35,124 nucleotides of DNA from Planctomycetota bacterium (GCA_014584315.1 JACTNA010000013.1:1-35124), one strand, 5' to 3'; positions 1 to 7,901 are shown, counted from the stretch's first letter. The notes: generated from the letters alone by a model not told the origin. Translations and numbers: made by a program.

Positions 1-390
1 TCGGCTGGGTGGCGCGGGCGCGATGGGCCTGGTTGGAGCAATGCCTTTGGAGGGGGAATGGCGGAGTTGTGCCGTGCCGGGGGGTGGCGCGGGGCGGCAT
101 TCGCTTGCGCTTCGTGCTCTGTTGGTCCTGCGGAGCGAGCGGGGGATTCTGCGGACTTTGGATTACTGGACTCATGTTGGGGCGTCGGCGGGCCGATCGG
201 CAGGTATCGGGCGTGTGCGCTGCGGCTCAAGGGCCGGGGCGGGCGCGTCCGATAAGGCCCCTCCGAGGGGCGTGCCGCGGGTGCGTGGGGCCAGGGAGCC
301 GGCCCTGCCGCGGCGGTTCGGGACCGGCGGCGCTGGAGGGTGCGCCGTGCGACCCGGTTGGTCGGCCCTGAGCGGCACGGAGGCTCCGGC
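1..390. other. Leader region with no convincing gene
   Basis: Several overlapping reading frames are open here, but only because the DNA is so GC-rich. None has a recognisable domain, a convincing ribosome-binding site or sensible amino-acid use. The long minus-strand frame that crosses this stretch is the antisense shadow of the two lipoprotein genes downstream. A small stem-loop (6-bp stem, 3-base loop) lies at 257-271. I see no clear -35/-10 pair. The stretch probably holds the promoter and leader of the gene starting at 391. Confidence 0.5.
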
Positions 391-1506
391 ATGGATCGCA
401 GAACGGCAACGAGACTGGCAACGGGTTCCCTGGCGGCGGCGGCAGTTGTTGCGGCCGCGGGGTGCGGCGTCGGAGGGTTCGGGGAGCGGTCGGCCTCGAA
501 GGCGGCCCCGGCCGAGCGGACGAGCAGCCCGAGCGAGGTCGAGTCGATCCCCGGGTTGATCGCGCGGGGCGGGCCTTCGCCGAGCGTGGGGTCGTTCGGA
601 GCGAACGCTTCGCCGTTCACGGAGGGGCAGGTCGGGGCGGACTTCGACCCGAGCGTGTCGCCGGACGGACGGTTCGTGGTGTTCGCGAGCACGCGGCACC
701 GTGAGACACCGGACCTGTACCTGAAGCGCGTGGGCGGGAGCGTGCTGACGCAGTTGACGGATGAGTCGTCGAGCGAGGTGATGCCGGCAATCAGCCCGGA
801 CGGCAAGCGCGTGGCGTTCGTGAGCGACCGGAACGGGTCGTGGGATTTGTACGTGATGCCGGTGACGGGGGGGCGGCCGGTGCAGTTGACGCGGGATTCG
901 TCGCCGGACCTGCACCCGTCGTGGAGCCCGGACGGGACACGGATCGTGTTCTGTCGCCAGGGGCGCTCGTCGGGTCGGTGGGAGTTGTGGGTGGTGGACG
1001 CGGACAACCCGTCGGTGTCGCGGTACATCGGCGAGGGGCTGCTGCCGCGGTGGTGCCCTGTGCCGGGGACGGGCACGAACGGCGGGGACCGGATCGTCTA
1101 CCAGCGACCGCGTGACCGGGACGATGGGGCGTACGGGGTGTGGATGATGGACGTCGCGGGGGGCGAGGCGGGTGCGCCGATGCACCTGGTATCGCTGCCG
1201 GATGCGGCGTGCATCAATCCGTCGTGGAGCCCGGACGGGCGGCACGTGGTGTATTCGGTGGTGCCGACGGACGGGGCGTCGGCGTCCGGACAGTTGTGGA
1301 TGACGGATGTCGAGGGGTCGTGGCGGGTCGCGCTGACGGGCGGGCCTTGGCGCGACCACCTGCCGGTGTGGGCGAGCGACGGGCGTGTGTACTTCGTGTC
1401 GGACCGGACCGGGACGGAGAGCATCTGGAGCGTTGATGCCGGCCGCGTGCTGGCGTCGGCGGCCGAGAGCGGCGCGCCGGTGGCACGGGTCGGGTCGGAC
1501 GACTGA
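391..1506 (+). CDS. TolB-like PD40 beta-propeller lipoprotein
   Basis: The start at 391 is chosen over an in-frame ATG at 340 because GGAGG (379-383) sits seven bases ahead of it and the protein then opens with a proper export signal. The N-terminus has MDRRT, a hydrophobic alanine/valine run and a lipobox-like AAGC, which suggests a 371-residue lipoprotein. The body has at least four PD40/WD40-like blades of the form 'SPDG+.VVF', for example SVSPDGRFVVFAS, AISPDGKRVAFVS, SWSPDGTRIVFC and SWSPDGRHVVYS. This is the fold of TolB and of DPP-IV propellers. The family binds other proteins or peptides in the envelope. No protease triad or Pal-binding partner is evident, so its specific role is unknown. 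It may be co-transcribed with the next lipoprotein. Confidence 0.85.
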   Translation: MDRRTATRLATGSLAAAAVVAAAGCGVGGFGERSASKAAPAERTSSPSEVESIPGLIARGGPSPSVGSFGANASPFTEGQVGADFDPSVSPDGRFVVFASTRHRETPDLYLKRVGGSVLTQLTDESSSEVMPAISPDGKRVAFVSDRNGSWDLYVMPVTGGRPVQLTRDSSPDLHPSWSPDGTRIVFCRQGRSSGRWELWVVDADNPSVSRYIGEGLLPRWCPVPGTGTNGGDRIVYQRPRDRDDGAYGVWMMDVAGGEAGAPMHLVSLPDAACINPSWSPDGRHVVYSVVPTDGASASGQLWMTDVEGSWRVALTGGPWRDHLPVWASDGRVYFVSDRTGTESIWSVDAGRVLASAAESGAPVARVGSDD

Positions 1507-1522
1507 CGAACGGGTTGATGAC

Positions 1523-1543
1523 GGGCCGGCGTGGTGCTGGCCC
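1523..1543 (+). terminator. Stem-loop after the PD40 lipoprotein gene
   Basis: An 8-bp stem (1523-1530 pairing with 1536-1543, one G-T wobble) closes a five-base loop 17 bases after the stop codon. No T-tract follows, so it could equally be a processing or stability hairpin. Confidence 0.3.
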
Positions 1544-1593
1544 GATGATTGCGAGTGCGAAGGGTGGAACCCCGAGCGAATGGGCAGGACGCC

Positions 1594-2409
1594 ATGACAA
1601 GTGTACAGACCATGCTCTCGGCGAATCGCGTCCGGATGAGGCGGGGTTTGCGCGTGGCGGCGTGCGCGGCTGCGCTGGCGGCGGTCGTTTGTGCGCCCGC
1701 GGGGTGCGGTGGTTCGGGGCGGCGTGAGTCCGCGTTGATCCGGCCGCACCTGCTGGTGTCGCCTTATGGGGCGACGGTGGGCGAGGTGACGTGGGCGGTG
1801 GCGCCGCTGCGGAACGAGTCGGGGACGAGCGTGCCGGACGCGCTCGGGCTGACGGACAAGGTCGTGGCGGCCGCACAGCAGGTGCTGGGGATCACGTGCC
1901 TGCCCGTGAACCGGACGCTCGAAGCGATGGCGGCGGTCGGGATCGAGGAGATTCGGACGCCCGAGGATGCGGAAGCGCTGGCGTCGGCGATGGGGGTGGA
2001 CGGGCTGCTCGTGGGTTCGATCACGGCGTACGACCCGTATGACCCCCCCACCTACGGGCTGTCGCTCGCGCTGCTGGCGCGGAGCGGGCGGCTTGCGGGG
2101 ACAGGGGGGGGCGTCGATCCGCGTCGGCTGGCGACGGACGGCACAGGACGGACGAGCGCGAGCACGTGGGCGACCGCGCCGGTGTCGGCTGTGAGCGCAC
2201 ACCTGGACGCGAAGAGCCACGACGTGCTGATCGCGCTGCGCTCGTATTCGCAGGGAAGGCACGACCCGGACGGGGCGTTCGGCTGGAGGCGGTACACCGC
2301 GAGCATGGAGTTGTACACGGAGTTCGGGTCGCAGTTCGTGGTCCGCCGGCTGCTGGAGCGTGAAGCGGCGCGGCTGGGCGTGCAGGGACGGTTGACAGAC
2401 GCGCGGTAG
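1594..2409 (+). CDS. Envelope lipoprotein, LpoB/CsgG-like fold
   Basis: The start at 1594 (MTSVQTMLSANRV) is preferred to an upstream in-frame ATG at 1549, because it puts a basic segment directly before the hydrophobic stretch. The signal ends in a lipobox-like APAGC, giving a 271-residue lipoprotein. The mature part reads 'VAPLRNESGTSVPDALGLTD', then a region on 'VLGITCLPVNRTLEAMAAVG', then 'AMGVDGLLVGSITAYDPYDPP'. This pattern of a named component whose absence or presence is tested ('...DGLLVGSI.AYDPY.PP') is shared by lipoproteins of the CsgG/FlgO/LpoB/DUF799 type. The family assignment is from pattern memory only. Function is unknown; a structural or regulatory envelope role is likely. 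Confidence 0.75.
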   Translation: MTSVQTMLSANRVRMRRGLRVAACAAALAAVVCAPAGCGGSGRRESALIRPHLLVSPYGATVGEVTWAVAPLRNESGTSVPDALGLTDKVVAAAQQVLGITCLPVNRTLEAMAAVGIEEIRTPEDAEALASAMGVDGLLVGSITAYDPYDPPTYGLSLALLARSGRLAGTGGGVDPRRLATDGTGRTSASTWATAPVSAVSAHLDAKSHDVLIALRSYSQGRHDPDGAFGWRRYTASMELYTEFGSQFVVRRLLEREAARLGVQGRLTDAR

Positions 2410-2454
2410 CCGTCGGCCCGGGAGCCGGCGGGGCCGGCAGACGGGAGCGACGGC

Positions 2455-2697
2455 ATGGACGCCGGGGCAAGAGACACAAGGCGGGCGCACGCGGCTGCGC
2501 GGCTCGGATCGGGCGGCGAGGTCGTGGTCACGCTGTGGAAGGGCCGGCACACGTGGCGGTTCTCGTGCCGGCGGGGCGACGAGGCGGCGCTGATGCGTGC
2601 GGTGGCGAGACTGACGGCGGGGCAGTTGACGGTGGGCGAGGGCGCGCTCGTGGCGCGCCAGATCGCGGCGGCGTCGGGTGGGGAAGTGACGAAGTGA
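2455..2697 (+). CDS. Small hypothetical protein
   Basis: This 80-residue frame lies between two well-supported genes on the same strand. GGGAGCG lies about ten bases before its ATG. It reads as a short, basic, soluble protein: 'VVVTLWKGRHTWRFSCRRGDEAALMRAVARLTAGQ' suggests two beta strands followed by a helix. It has no signal peptide and no membrane segment. The C-terminus (GEVTK) and stop codon are written inside the 8-bp repeat that begins at 2685, so the last residues may have been created by repeat expansion. I do not recognise a family. Coding status is supported by position and sensible composition only. Confidence 0.55.
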   Translation: MDAGARDTRRAHAAARLGSGGEVVVTLWKGRHTWRFSCRRGDEAALMRAVARLTAGQLTVGEGALVARQIAAASGGEVTK

Positions 2698-2724
2698 CAG
2701 GGTGACGAAGTGACGGAGTGGAGC
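2685..2724 (+). repeat. Degenerate 8-bp tandem repeat upstream of xerC
   Basis: Five consecutive octamers can be laid out: AGTGACGA, AGTGACAG, GGTGACGA, AGTGACGG, AGTGGAGC. The 13-base string GTGACGAAGTGAC occurs twice exactly (2686-2698 and 2702-2714). It spans the stop codon of the small hypothetical gene and the leader of the recombinase gene. Confidence 0.8.
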
Positions 2725-2756
2725 GGGCGCTTTGCTTCGGACCAGGAGTGTGTGTG

Positions 2757-3776
2757 ATGTTCACGCTTGCGATTGTTGAGGCGTTCTCGTCGTACCTGAC
2801 GGACGAGCGGCACTTCAGCCCGTACACCGCGCGGTGCTACGGGGCGGACCTGCGGCAGTTCGTCGAGTACCTGACGGAGGAATCGGGCGCGAAGCCGAAC
2901 GAGGCCGCGGAACGGGCGGCGTACGAGCGGCGGGCGTCCGGGGGCGAGCCGAAAGCGGTGGCGGGGACGATCGCGCCGGCGACGCTGACGGAAACGATCT
3001 GCACGGCGGACGCGGACCTGATCCGGGGGTTCCTGGCGCACCTGGGCGAGCAGGACTACTCGGCGGCGACGATGGCGCGGAAGATCGCGACGCTGCGTTC
3101 GTTCTACAAGTGGGCGGACCGCCGGGGGCTGGCGTCGGGGAACCCGATGACGCTGATCCGCACGCCGCGGCAGGGCAAGCGGCTGCCGAAGGCGATCACG
3201 GTCGACCAGGTGGAGCGTCTGCTGGCCGCGCCGGATGAGAACGACGTGCTGGGGCGTCGGGACCGTGCGATGCTGGAGACGCTGTACTCGACGGGGATTC
3301 GCGTGAGCGAGCTGGTCGGGCTGACGATCGGGGACCTGGACCTGACGGGCGAGGCGCTGCGCGTGCAGGGGAAGGGGAAGAAGGAGCGGATCGTGCCGCT
3401 GGGCTCGCACGCGCTGGAGGCGGTCCGTCGGTACCTGGACATGGCGAAGAACGACGCGCGGTTTGCGTCGGCGTGGGCGACCGGGCGCGGCAGCCCTCTG
3501 TTCCTGAACAAGCACGGGAAGCGGCTGAGCAGCCGTTCGGTGAGGCGGAAACTGGACAAGTACCTGCGCGGCGTGGGGCTTGACCCGTCGATCAGCCCGC
3601 ACACGCTGCGGCACAGTTTCGCGACGCACCTGCTGGACAACGGGGCGGACCTGCGGAGCGTGCAGGAGTTGCTGGGGCACCAGTCGCTGAGCACGACGCA
3701 GGTGTACACGCACCTGACGACGCAGCGGCTGCGGGACGCGTACGACCAGGCGCACCCGCGTGCGGAGGCGGGGTGA
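2757..3776 (+). CDS. xerC: Tyrosine recombinase XerC/XerD
   Basis: This 339-residue site-specific recombinase probably resolves chromosome dimers at a dif site. The start at 2757 (MFTLAIVEAF) is chosen because AGGAG (2744-2748) lies eight bases upstream. Residues 1-115 form the SAM-like core-binding domain, and 145-335 the catalytic domain. All catalytic residues are visible: R182 (GIRVSELVGL), K206 (QGKGKKERIVPL), H282 and R285 (HTLRHSFATHLL), H308 (LLGHQS) and nucleophile Y317 (TTQVYTHL). An insertion of about 40 residues, rich in Ala and Glu, splits the N-terminal domain (about 42-82). It is absent from E. coli XerC as I know it. XerC and XerD cannot be separated by eye. No att sites or phage genes are adjacent, so a housekeeping role is favoured over an integrase. 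Confidence 0.9.
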   Translation: MFTLAIVEAFSSYLTDERHFSPYTARCYGADLRQFVEYLTEESGAKPNEAAERAAYERRASGGEPKAVAGTIAPATLTETICTADADLIRGFLAHLGEQDYSAATMARKIATLRSFYKWADRRGLASGNPMTLIRTPRQGKRLPKAITVDQVERLLAAPDENDVLGRRDRAMLETLYSTGIRVSELVGLTIGDLDLTGEALRVQGKGKKERIVPLGSHALEAVRRYLDMAKNDARFASAWATGRGSPLFLNKHGKRLSSRSVRRKLDKYLRGVGLDPSISPHTLRHSFATHLLDNGADLRSVQELLGHQSLSTTQVYTHLTTQRLRDAYDQAHPRAEAG

Positions 3777-3830
3777 GCGGCAGAGCGGCAGCACACCAGA
3801 GTAGCAAAGCAGCAGAGTGGCAGAGCGGCG
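3775..3830 (+). repeat. Degenerate 8-bp tandem repeat downstream of xerC
   Basis: Seven consecutive octamers fit without gaps: GAGCGGCA, GAGCGGCA, GCACACCA, GAGTAGCA, AAGCAGCA, GAGTGGCA, GAGCGGCG (consensus RAGYRGCA). The array begins inside the xerC stop codon and fills the gap between convergent xerC and the pseudopilin gene. Confidence 0.85.
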
Positions 3831-3862
3831 ATGGTGTTGTCCGTGGGGGAGGGACGGTTCGT

Positions 3863-5002
3863 TCAGTCGGCGATGCGTTCCCAACTGGTGGAGACGGCGC
3901 GCATCCTGAGGGGCGGCGGGTAGGAGGCGTAGAGGTCCGCGATGTCGGTTGCGGAGAGGACCTTGTTGAAGATCGCGGCCTCAGCGATCGTGCCCTGGAA
4001 CGGGAATCTCCAGCCGTTGGTTGAGCCGGATGAGGAGTCGACGGTGGAGACGCCGATGGCGAGCGGCTCCTTGTTCTTGTCGATGCCGAGGTCGAAATCC
4101 CTCGAGTCGGCGAGCGCGCCGTCGATGTAGAGTTTGAGGTCATCGCCGAAGGTGAGGACGACGTGGTACCACGTGTTCGGCTCGATGGTCGAAGACCGGA
4201 CGACGTTCCATGCCGAGGAATCGGCGATTCGGGCGCGGAGGCGCGAGGCGTCGATGAAGATTTCGAGGAACCCGCCGCTGCCGAAGCCGGCGGCCGCCTT
4301 GGAGATGACGCCGCTGCGGGTGGTAACTTTCTCGGGGCGCATCCAGAACGCGATGGAGCCCTGGCTGAGTTCGTACTTGCTCCTGTGGCTGATCTCGACG
4401 AAGTCGTTGACGCCGTCGAACCACGCGACGGTTGAGCATCCGAGGCCGGTTCGTTGCGAGAGGGTCACGCCGTTGCGATAGGTTCCGTCGCGTTCGTCCA
4501 TGGTGTCCTCGGCCGTGGTTCCGGAAGTCTCGTTGAGGCGCCAGTAGGAGACGGGGGAGTGCGCGGCGATGATGCCGGCGAACGCGCCGTCCAGGGGTCC
4601 CTCGGCCTCGAGGCGGAGGGTCAGAATGGACCTGGCCCTGGCGGCCTTGCCGTAGGCGGTGACGACGACGGCCTGGCATGGATCGTTGGCGAGGTTGCCG
4701 TCGGCGGGATCGACGACGTTGATGGTGTAGGCGGCGTTGCCGAGGACCGCGTCGGTCCTCCAGTCGCCGTTCGGCATGGTCCATCGCCAGCCCGGGTCGT
4801 TGTGCAAGATGGCGAGCGCGAGATCGACGCCGCTCTCCGCGGCGGCGCGGGCGTCCATGACGGAGCCGACGCTCTCGGACTCGATGCGCTGCGAGGAGAC
4901 GACGCTGAGGCTCGCCAGCCCCAGGACGGTGACGGTGGTGACGGTGACGAGGACGAGGAGGTAGATGCTGCCGCGGCCGCGTGGTGTCGTTGCTGGTCGC
5001 AT
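3863..5002 (-). CDS. PilX/GspK-like minor pseudopilin with LamG domain
   Basis: This 379-residue protein is the last gene of the secretion/pilus cluster. Its N-terminus, RGRGSIYLLVLVTVTTVTVLG, is one long hydrophobic helix. It is followed by 'SQRIESESVGSVMDARAAAESGVDLALAIL', the pattern of GspK/PilX-type minor pilins, which often lack the strict prepilin Glu5. From about residue 150 to 365 there is a concanavalin-like LamG/laminin-G-3 domain: SYWRLNETSGT, WFDGVNDFVEIS, GSIAFWMRPE, TWYHVVLTFGDDLKLYIDG and a final 'GTIAEAAIFNKVLSATDIADLY'. Such domains bind sugars or proteins in secreted proteins. A tip-located, ligand-binding pseudopilin is inferred. It starts 12 bases after the GspI-like gene stops. 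Confidence 0.8.
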   Translation of the reverse strand: MRPATTPRGRGSIYLLVLVTVTTVTVLGLASLSVVSSQRIESESVGSVMDARAAAESGVDLALAILHNDPGWRWTMPNGDWRTDAVLGNAAYTINVVDPADGNLANDPCQAVVVTAYGKAARARSILTLRLEAEGPLDGAFAGIIAAHSPVSYWRLNETSGTTAEDTMDERDGTYRNGVTLSQRTGLGCSTVAWFDGVNDFVEISHRSKYELSQGSIAFWMRPEKVTTRSGVISKAAAGFGSGGFLEIFIDASRLRARIADSSAWNVVRSSTIEPNTWYHVVLTFGDDLKLYIDGALADSRDFDLGIDKNKEPLAIGVSTVDSSSGSTNGWRFPFQGTIAEAAIFNKVLSATDIADLYASYPPPLRMRAVSTSWERIAD

Positions 5003-5014
5003 GTTGCGGCTCCG

Positions 5015-5548
5015 TCAGTCGAGGTGCTTGTCGAGGCCGCGGGTGCGCAGTGCGACGGCGGTGGCCATCGGCTGCTTGCCGCGGTGGACGGTGACGGTGA
5101 TGCGCTTGACGCCGGAGTCGCTTCCGACGGCGGTGTTCGGGTCCGCGAGGCTGACGTACTCGACGGTGCAGGCGCGGGTCCAGCCTTCGAACCCCGGGAT
5201 GACGGAGCCGTCGGTGCGCTGGGGGGGTGAGGCGGACCAGCCGTTGAAGTCGTCGACGTCGTCGAAGAGCGCTCGAGTGCCTGTGACTTCGTCGGCACCC
5301 GGACCGTTCCCGCTTCCCTGGGTCGGGTCGTCGTAGGGGTGTCCGCGTGCTTCGTTGAGGAGGTCGAGGGCGAGGACGCGGGCGCGGGCGCGGTCGGCGG
5401 TGTGGCGTTGCATGGCGGCGGAGGCGACGACGGTGTTGATGGAGGCGGCGAGGAGGGCGGAGAGGACGAGGATGGCGACGACGACCTCGACGAGACTGAA
5501 GGCTCGCGCGGGGGCCGCCCGGTGATGTCGCTCGTCGCGGCGGCTCAA
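5015..5548 (-). CDS. GspI/PilV-like minor pseudopilin
   Basis: This 177-residue prepilin has the leader MSRRDERHHRAAPARA, then FSLVEVVVAILVLSALLAASI, which is the type III signal sequence with Glu at +5. The residue before the cleavage point is Ala, not the usual Gly. The globular part (about 50-177) has the length and position expected of GspI/PilV. The gene overlaps the upstream GspJ-like gene by four bases (5545-5548), so the two are probably translationally coupled. The I-type assignment rests on size and order (H, J, I, K) rather than on diagnostic residues. Confidence 0.75.
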   Translation of the reverse strand: MSRRDERHHRAAPARAFSLVEVVVAILVLSALLAASINTVVASAAMQRHTADRARARVLALDLLNEARGHPYDDPTQGSGNGPGADEVTGTRALFDDVDDFNGWSASPPQRTDGSVIPGFEGWTRACTVEYVSLADPNTAVGSDSGVKRITVTVHRGKQPMATAVALRTRGLDKHLD

Positions 5549-6603
5549 TCGAGGATCTCCGGGCGGTTGAGCGGCTTGATGGTTTTCTCGATCGCGGTCA
5601 TGGCCGCACCCGCGCGGATGCGGACGTTGAGCGACTCGACGTAGTCCCTAGCGACGATGCCCTCATCGGTGGTGTAGACGATGCCGTCGACCTCGTGGAG
5701 CGCGCTGGTGCTGCCGTAGGTCGTCCAGGTGTTCCCGGAGTTCGTGGTCGCCATGCCGACCGTTCCGGGCGGGACACCGAGGGAAGAGAAGTAACCGACG
5801 CCGGAGGCGTTTGATCCAGCGGTGCCTCGGATGACGATGCAGATGCCCTGTCCCGCGGGTACCGCCCCGGAATCGAGGTTGAACGTCTGCCACGAGGCGA
5901 GCAGCCCGAAGTCGTCTTCACGGAAGGTGGCCGAGGCGTACACGGTTGAACCGGGTTTGCCGTCGGCCTTGGGCTTTCGGAGTTGGACGTCGCCGGTGCC
6001 TCCGCTCGACCCTGAGCGCAGCATCTTGAGCCGGACGCGCGTGATGCGCCATCCGGTCGCTCCGGCGTTGGTCGGCGGCGGGACATAGAACCCGAACCAG
6101 TTGGAGTTCGTGACCTGCTGGGTGAGGGGAAGGGCGGCGTCATAGGCCTGGAGTTGCTTCGCTGATGACGATTGATCGCCGCCGAGGAAGACGCTTCCGG
6201 AGCGCATCGTGGCGGTGAACTCGAGTGCACGGACGTCGGGGAGGACGACGATCGGGGAAGAGCCGTTGATCGTTCGCGTGAGAGGGTGGCCGGGCGTGCC
6301 GGACCATGCGTAGCGGACGGTCTCCGCGGCGGCGTCTCCGGTGCGGTCGGCGAGGGTGAACTCGAGTGCGGTCTTCGAGACCTGCTTGAAGGCGAGGGCG
6401 AACGCGGCGTCGTCGATGAGTTCCTCGGCGAGGACCGCGCCGCCGAGCGAGGCGGCGAAGACGCCGTCGTCGCGCGGGATGGCCTTGGAGGCGAGGATGA
6501 TGAGGGATCCGATGGCGGTTACGAGAATGGAGACGATGGCCAGGCTCACGGTGAGTTCGATGAGCGAGTAGGCGCGGGCGGCGTGTGAGTGGTGATGGCG
6601 CAT
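5545..6603 (-). CDS. GspJ/PilW-like pseudopilin with large beta-rich insert
   Basis: The 352-residue protein has a prepilin N-terminus (MRHHHSHAARA / YSLIELTVSLAIVSILVTAI) with Glu5 and Ala at -1. Residues 30-125 and the end (EGIVARDYVESLNVRIRAG) look like ordinary GspJ. Between them, roughly residues 150-300, lies an inserted segment rich in Gly, Ser, Thr and aromatic residues: 'GWRITRVRLKMLRSGSSGGTG', 'SWQTFNLDSGAVPAGQGICIVIRG', 'NTWTTYGSTSAL'. It reads like a jelly-roll or CBM-type domain. GspJ proteins are normally near 200 residues, so this one is much enlarged. A surface-exposed binding role at the pseudopilus tip is inferred. Confidence 0.75.
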   Translation of the reverse strand: MRHHHSHAARAYSLIELTVSLAIVSILVTAIGSLIILASKAIPRDDGVFAASLGGAVLAEELIDDAAFALAFKQVSKTALEFTLADRTGDAAAETVRYAWSGTPGHPLTRTINGSSPIVVLPDVRALEFTATMRSGSVFLGGDQSSSAKQLQAYDAALPLTQQVTNSNWFGFYVPPPTNAGATGWRITRVRLKMLRSGSSGGTGDVQLRKPKADGKPGSTVYASATFREDDFGLLASWQTFNLDSGAVPAGQGICIVIRGTAGSNASGVGYFSSLGVPPGTVGMATTNSGNTWTTYGSTSALHEVDGIVYTTDEGIVARDYVESLNVRIRAGAAMTAIEKTIKPLNRPEILD

Positions 6604-6609
6604 GGCGTG

Positions 6610-7200
6610 CTACTTTGGAACCACCATGGCGGGAGCCTTGGGCGCATCGTCGTCGTCGCCTGAGTCGGCGCCGAGCGTGACCTTCATGGGGCCGCTGGTG
6701 TCGGTGAGCGACTTGACGGTGGCGGCGTCCATTGTGGTTGTGGTGACCGCGCCGGTATCGGGATCGACGCTGATGGATTTGCCGCGACTGCCACCGCCGA
6801 CGGCGATCGTGCCGCCCGCGGCGGGGATGCCGAAACCGTTGAAGGTCAGCGTGCTCGCGGAGTTGAAGTCCACCTTGAGGAGAGCGGTCTGGAACGGCTC
6901 GTTCCGGAGGATGACAAGGGCGGTCTCGGCGGAGGCGGATCCGGGCTTGGCGTAGTCGAAGGTGTAGGAGTCGGTGGGCAGATCGTACTTGATCGCGCGT
7001 GTCGTGCTGGCGTAGCGGGCGTCGTTCTGGACGTAGGTGGCGTCAAGGCAGACCTTGCGGGCGGCGAGTTCGACCTGGTAGCGAGAGCGGGACTCGGCGT
7101 ACTTGGGGAGGGAAACGGCCGCCACGACGCTGACCACGACAATGACGATCGAGAGTTCGAGGAGGGTGAAGGCTGGCGCTCTGGGGCGAGATGTGGCCAT
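6610..7200 (-). CDS. GspH-like pseudopilin
   Basis: A 196-residue prepilin with the short leader MATSRPRAPA and then FTLLELSIVIVVVSVVAAVSLP, carrying Glu5 and Ala at -1. 'YAESRSRYQVELAARKVCLDATYVQNDARY' continues the long alpha helix. It is followed by a beta-rich domain ('TLTFNGFGIPAAGGTIAVGGGS') of the GspH type, where a prediction of 'phenotype of the base' ends in '...VDPDTGAVT'. It lies seven bases upstream of the GspJ-like gene and downstream of the strong hairpin at 7254-7280. It is probably a minor tip component. Confidence 0.75.
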   Translation of the reverse strand: MATSRPRAPAFTLLELSIVIVVVSVVAAVSLPKYAESRSRYQVELAARKVCLDATYVQNDARYASTTRAIKYDLPTDSYTFDYAKPGSASAETALVILRNEPFQTALLKVDFNSASTLTFNGFGIPAAGGTIAVGGGSRGKSISVDPDTGAVTTTTMDAATVKSLTDTSGPMKVTLGADSGDDDDAPKAPAMVVPK

Positions 7201-7253
7201 GGTCGGTTCGTCCGGACGGGGCGGCTTGGGCGATCGTGTGCTTCCTCTGGACA

Positions 7254-7280
7254 GGACGCCCGCGAGAGTCGCGGGCGTCC
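7254..7280 (-). terminator. 12-bp perfect hairpin between gspG and gspH
   Basis: Bases 7254-7265 pair perfectly with 7269-7280, closing a three-base loop. The hairpin lies in the 166-base gap after gspG on its sense strand. No T-run follows in either direction. A partial terminator or mRNA 3'-end stabiliser that sets gspG expression above that of the minor pseudopilins is inferred. Confidence 0.6.
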
Positions 7281-7366
7281 CGGGTCGAGTCGCCGGGGTC
7301 TGGATCGGGTTGCCGTTCAGGCGTTCGACCCTCCGGAAGAGCGGGTCATGCGATCACGCGGCCGGA

Positions 7367-7846
7367 TCAGTAGGAGGTGTAGGCGACGCCGCGATCGTCG
7401 AGGACGGAGTCGGCGGCGTTGACCTTGATGGTGCCGGTCGAGGCGGTGTACCACCAGCCGAAGTTCGCGGTGCCCTGGGTGTCGGTGACGCCGGCGTAGC
7501 CCTTGTTGGGGCCGACCTTCTGCTTGGGGATGGAGCGGAGGTAGGGGCCGTAGATGTGCGTGGTGGTCTTGGTGGCGGACGTGTCGCCGTTGATGTCGGA
7601 GTACTGGGTGAGTTGGGCCTCGAACTTGGCGAACTCGGGGTAGGCACCGGCGTGCTCGGTGTGGTAGAGGTCGATCGCACTGCGGAGGACGGCGAGGTCG
7701 GAGACGACGGCGGAGTCCGCCGCGCCGGCCGCGCCGCGGCTCATCCGGGGGATGGCGATGGCGCCGATGATCCCGAGAATGACGACGACGATGACGAGTT
7801 CGATGAGGCTGAACGCCCTGTTGCGATGGATCGTGTGCGTGTGCAT
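7367..7846 (-). CDS. gspG: Major pseudopilin GspG-like
   Basis: The start at 7846 (MHTHTIHRNRA) is chosen over an upstream in-frame start near 8008. It places a GGAAGGA ribosome site about ten bases ahead and yields a correct prepilin leader. The 159-residue product continues FSLIELVIVVVILGIIGAIAIPRMSRGA, with Glu5 and Ala at -1. It then has 'AVVSDLAVLRSAIDLYHTEHAGAYPEF', the classic GspG helix and first loop, and a compact C-terminal domain with 'IYGPYLRSIP', 'NKGYAGVT' and 'GWWYTASTGTIKVN'. This is the probable main subunit of the pseudopilus. It stands apart from its neighbours, with 174 bases upstream and a strong hairpin downstream, which is consistent with separate, higher expression. 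Confidence 0.88.
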   Translation of the reverse strand: MHTHTIHRNRAFSLIELVIVVVILGIIGAIAIPRMSRGAAGAADSAVVSDLAVLRSAIDLYHTEHAGAYPEFAKFEAQLTQYSDINGDTSATKTTTHIYGPYLRSIPKQKVGPNKGYAGVTDTQGTANFGWWYTASTGTIKVNAADSVLDDRGVAYTSY

Positions 7847-7901
7847 CTCGTGTGTTCCTTCCGGTAACCGACCCTGGTACCGGCGGCAACCCGGCAGCCG
7901 G

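Noticed and set aside
1..559. Small plus-strand frames at the left edge
   Set aside because: No ribosome site, Arg/Gly/Ala-rich composition, and overlap of a well-supported lipoprotein start.
172..2550. Very long open frame on the minus strand
   Set aside because: It is Arg/Pro-rich and is the antisense shadow of two lipoprotein genes with clear signals; GC-rich DNA leaves such frames open.
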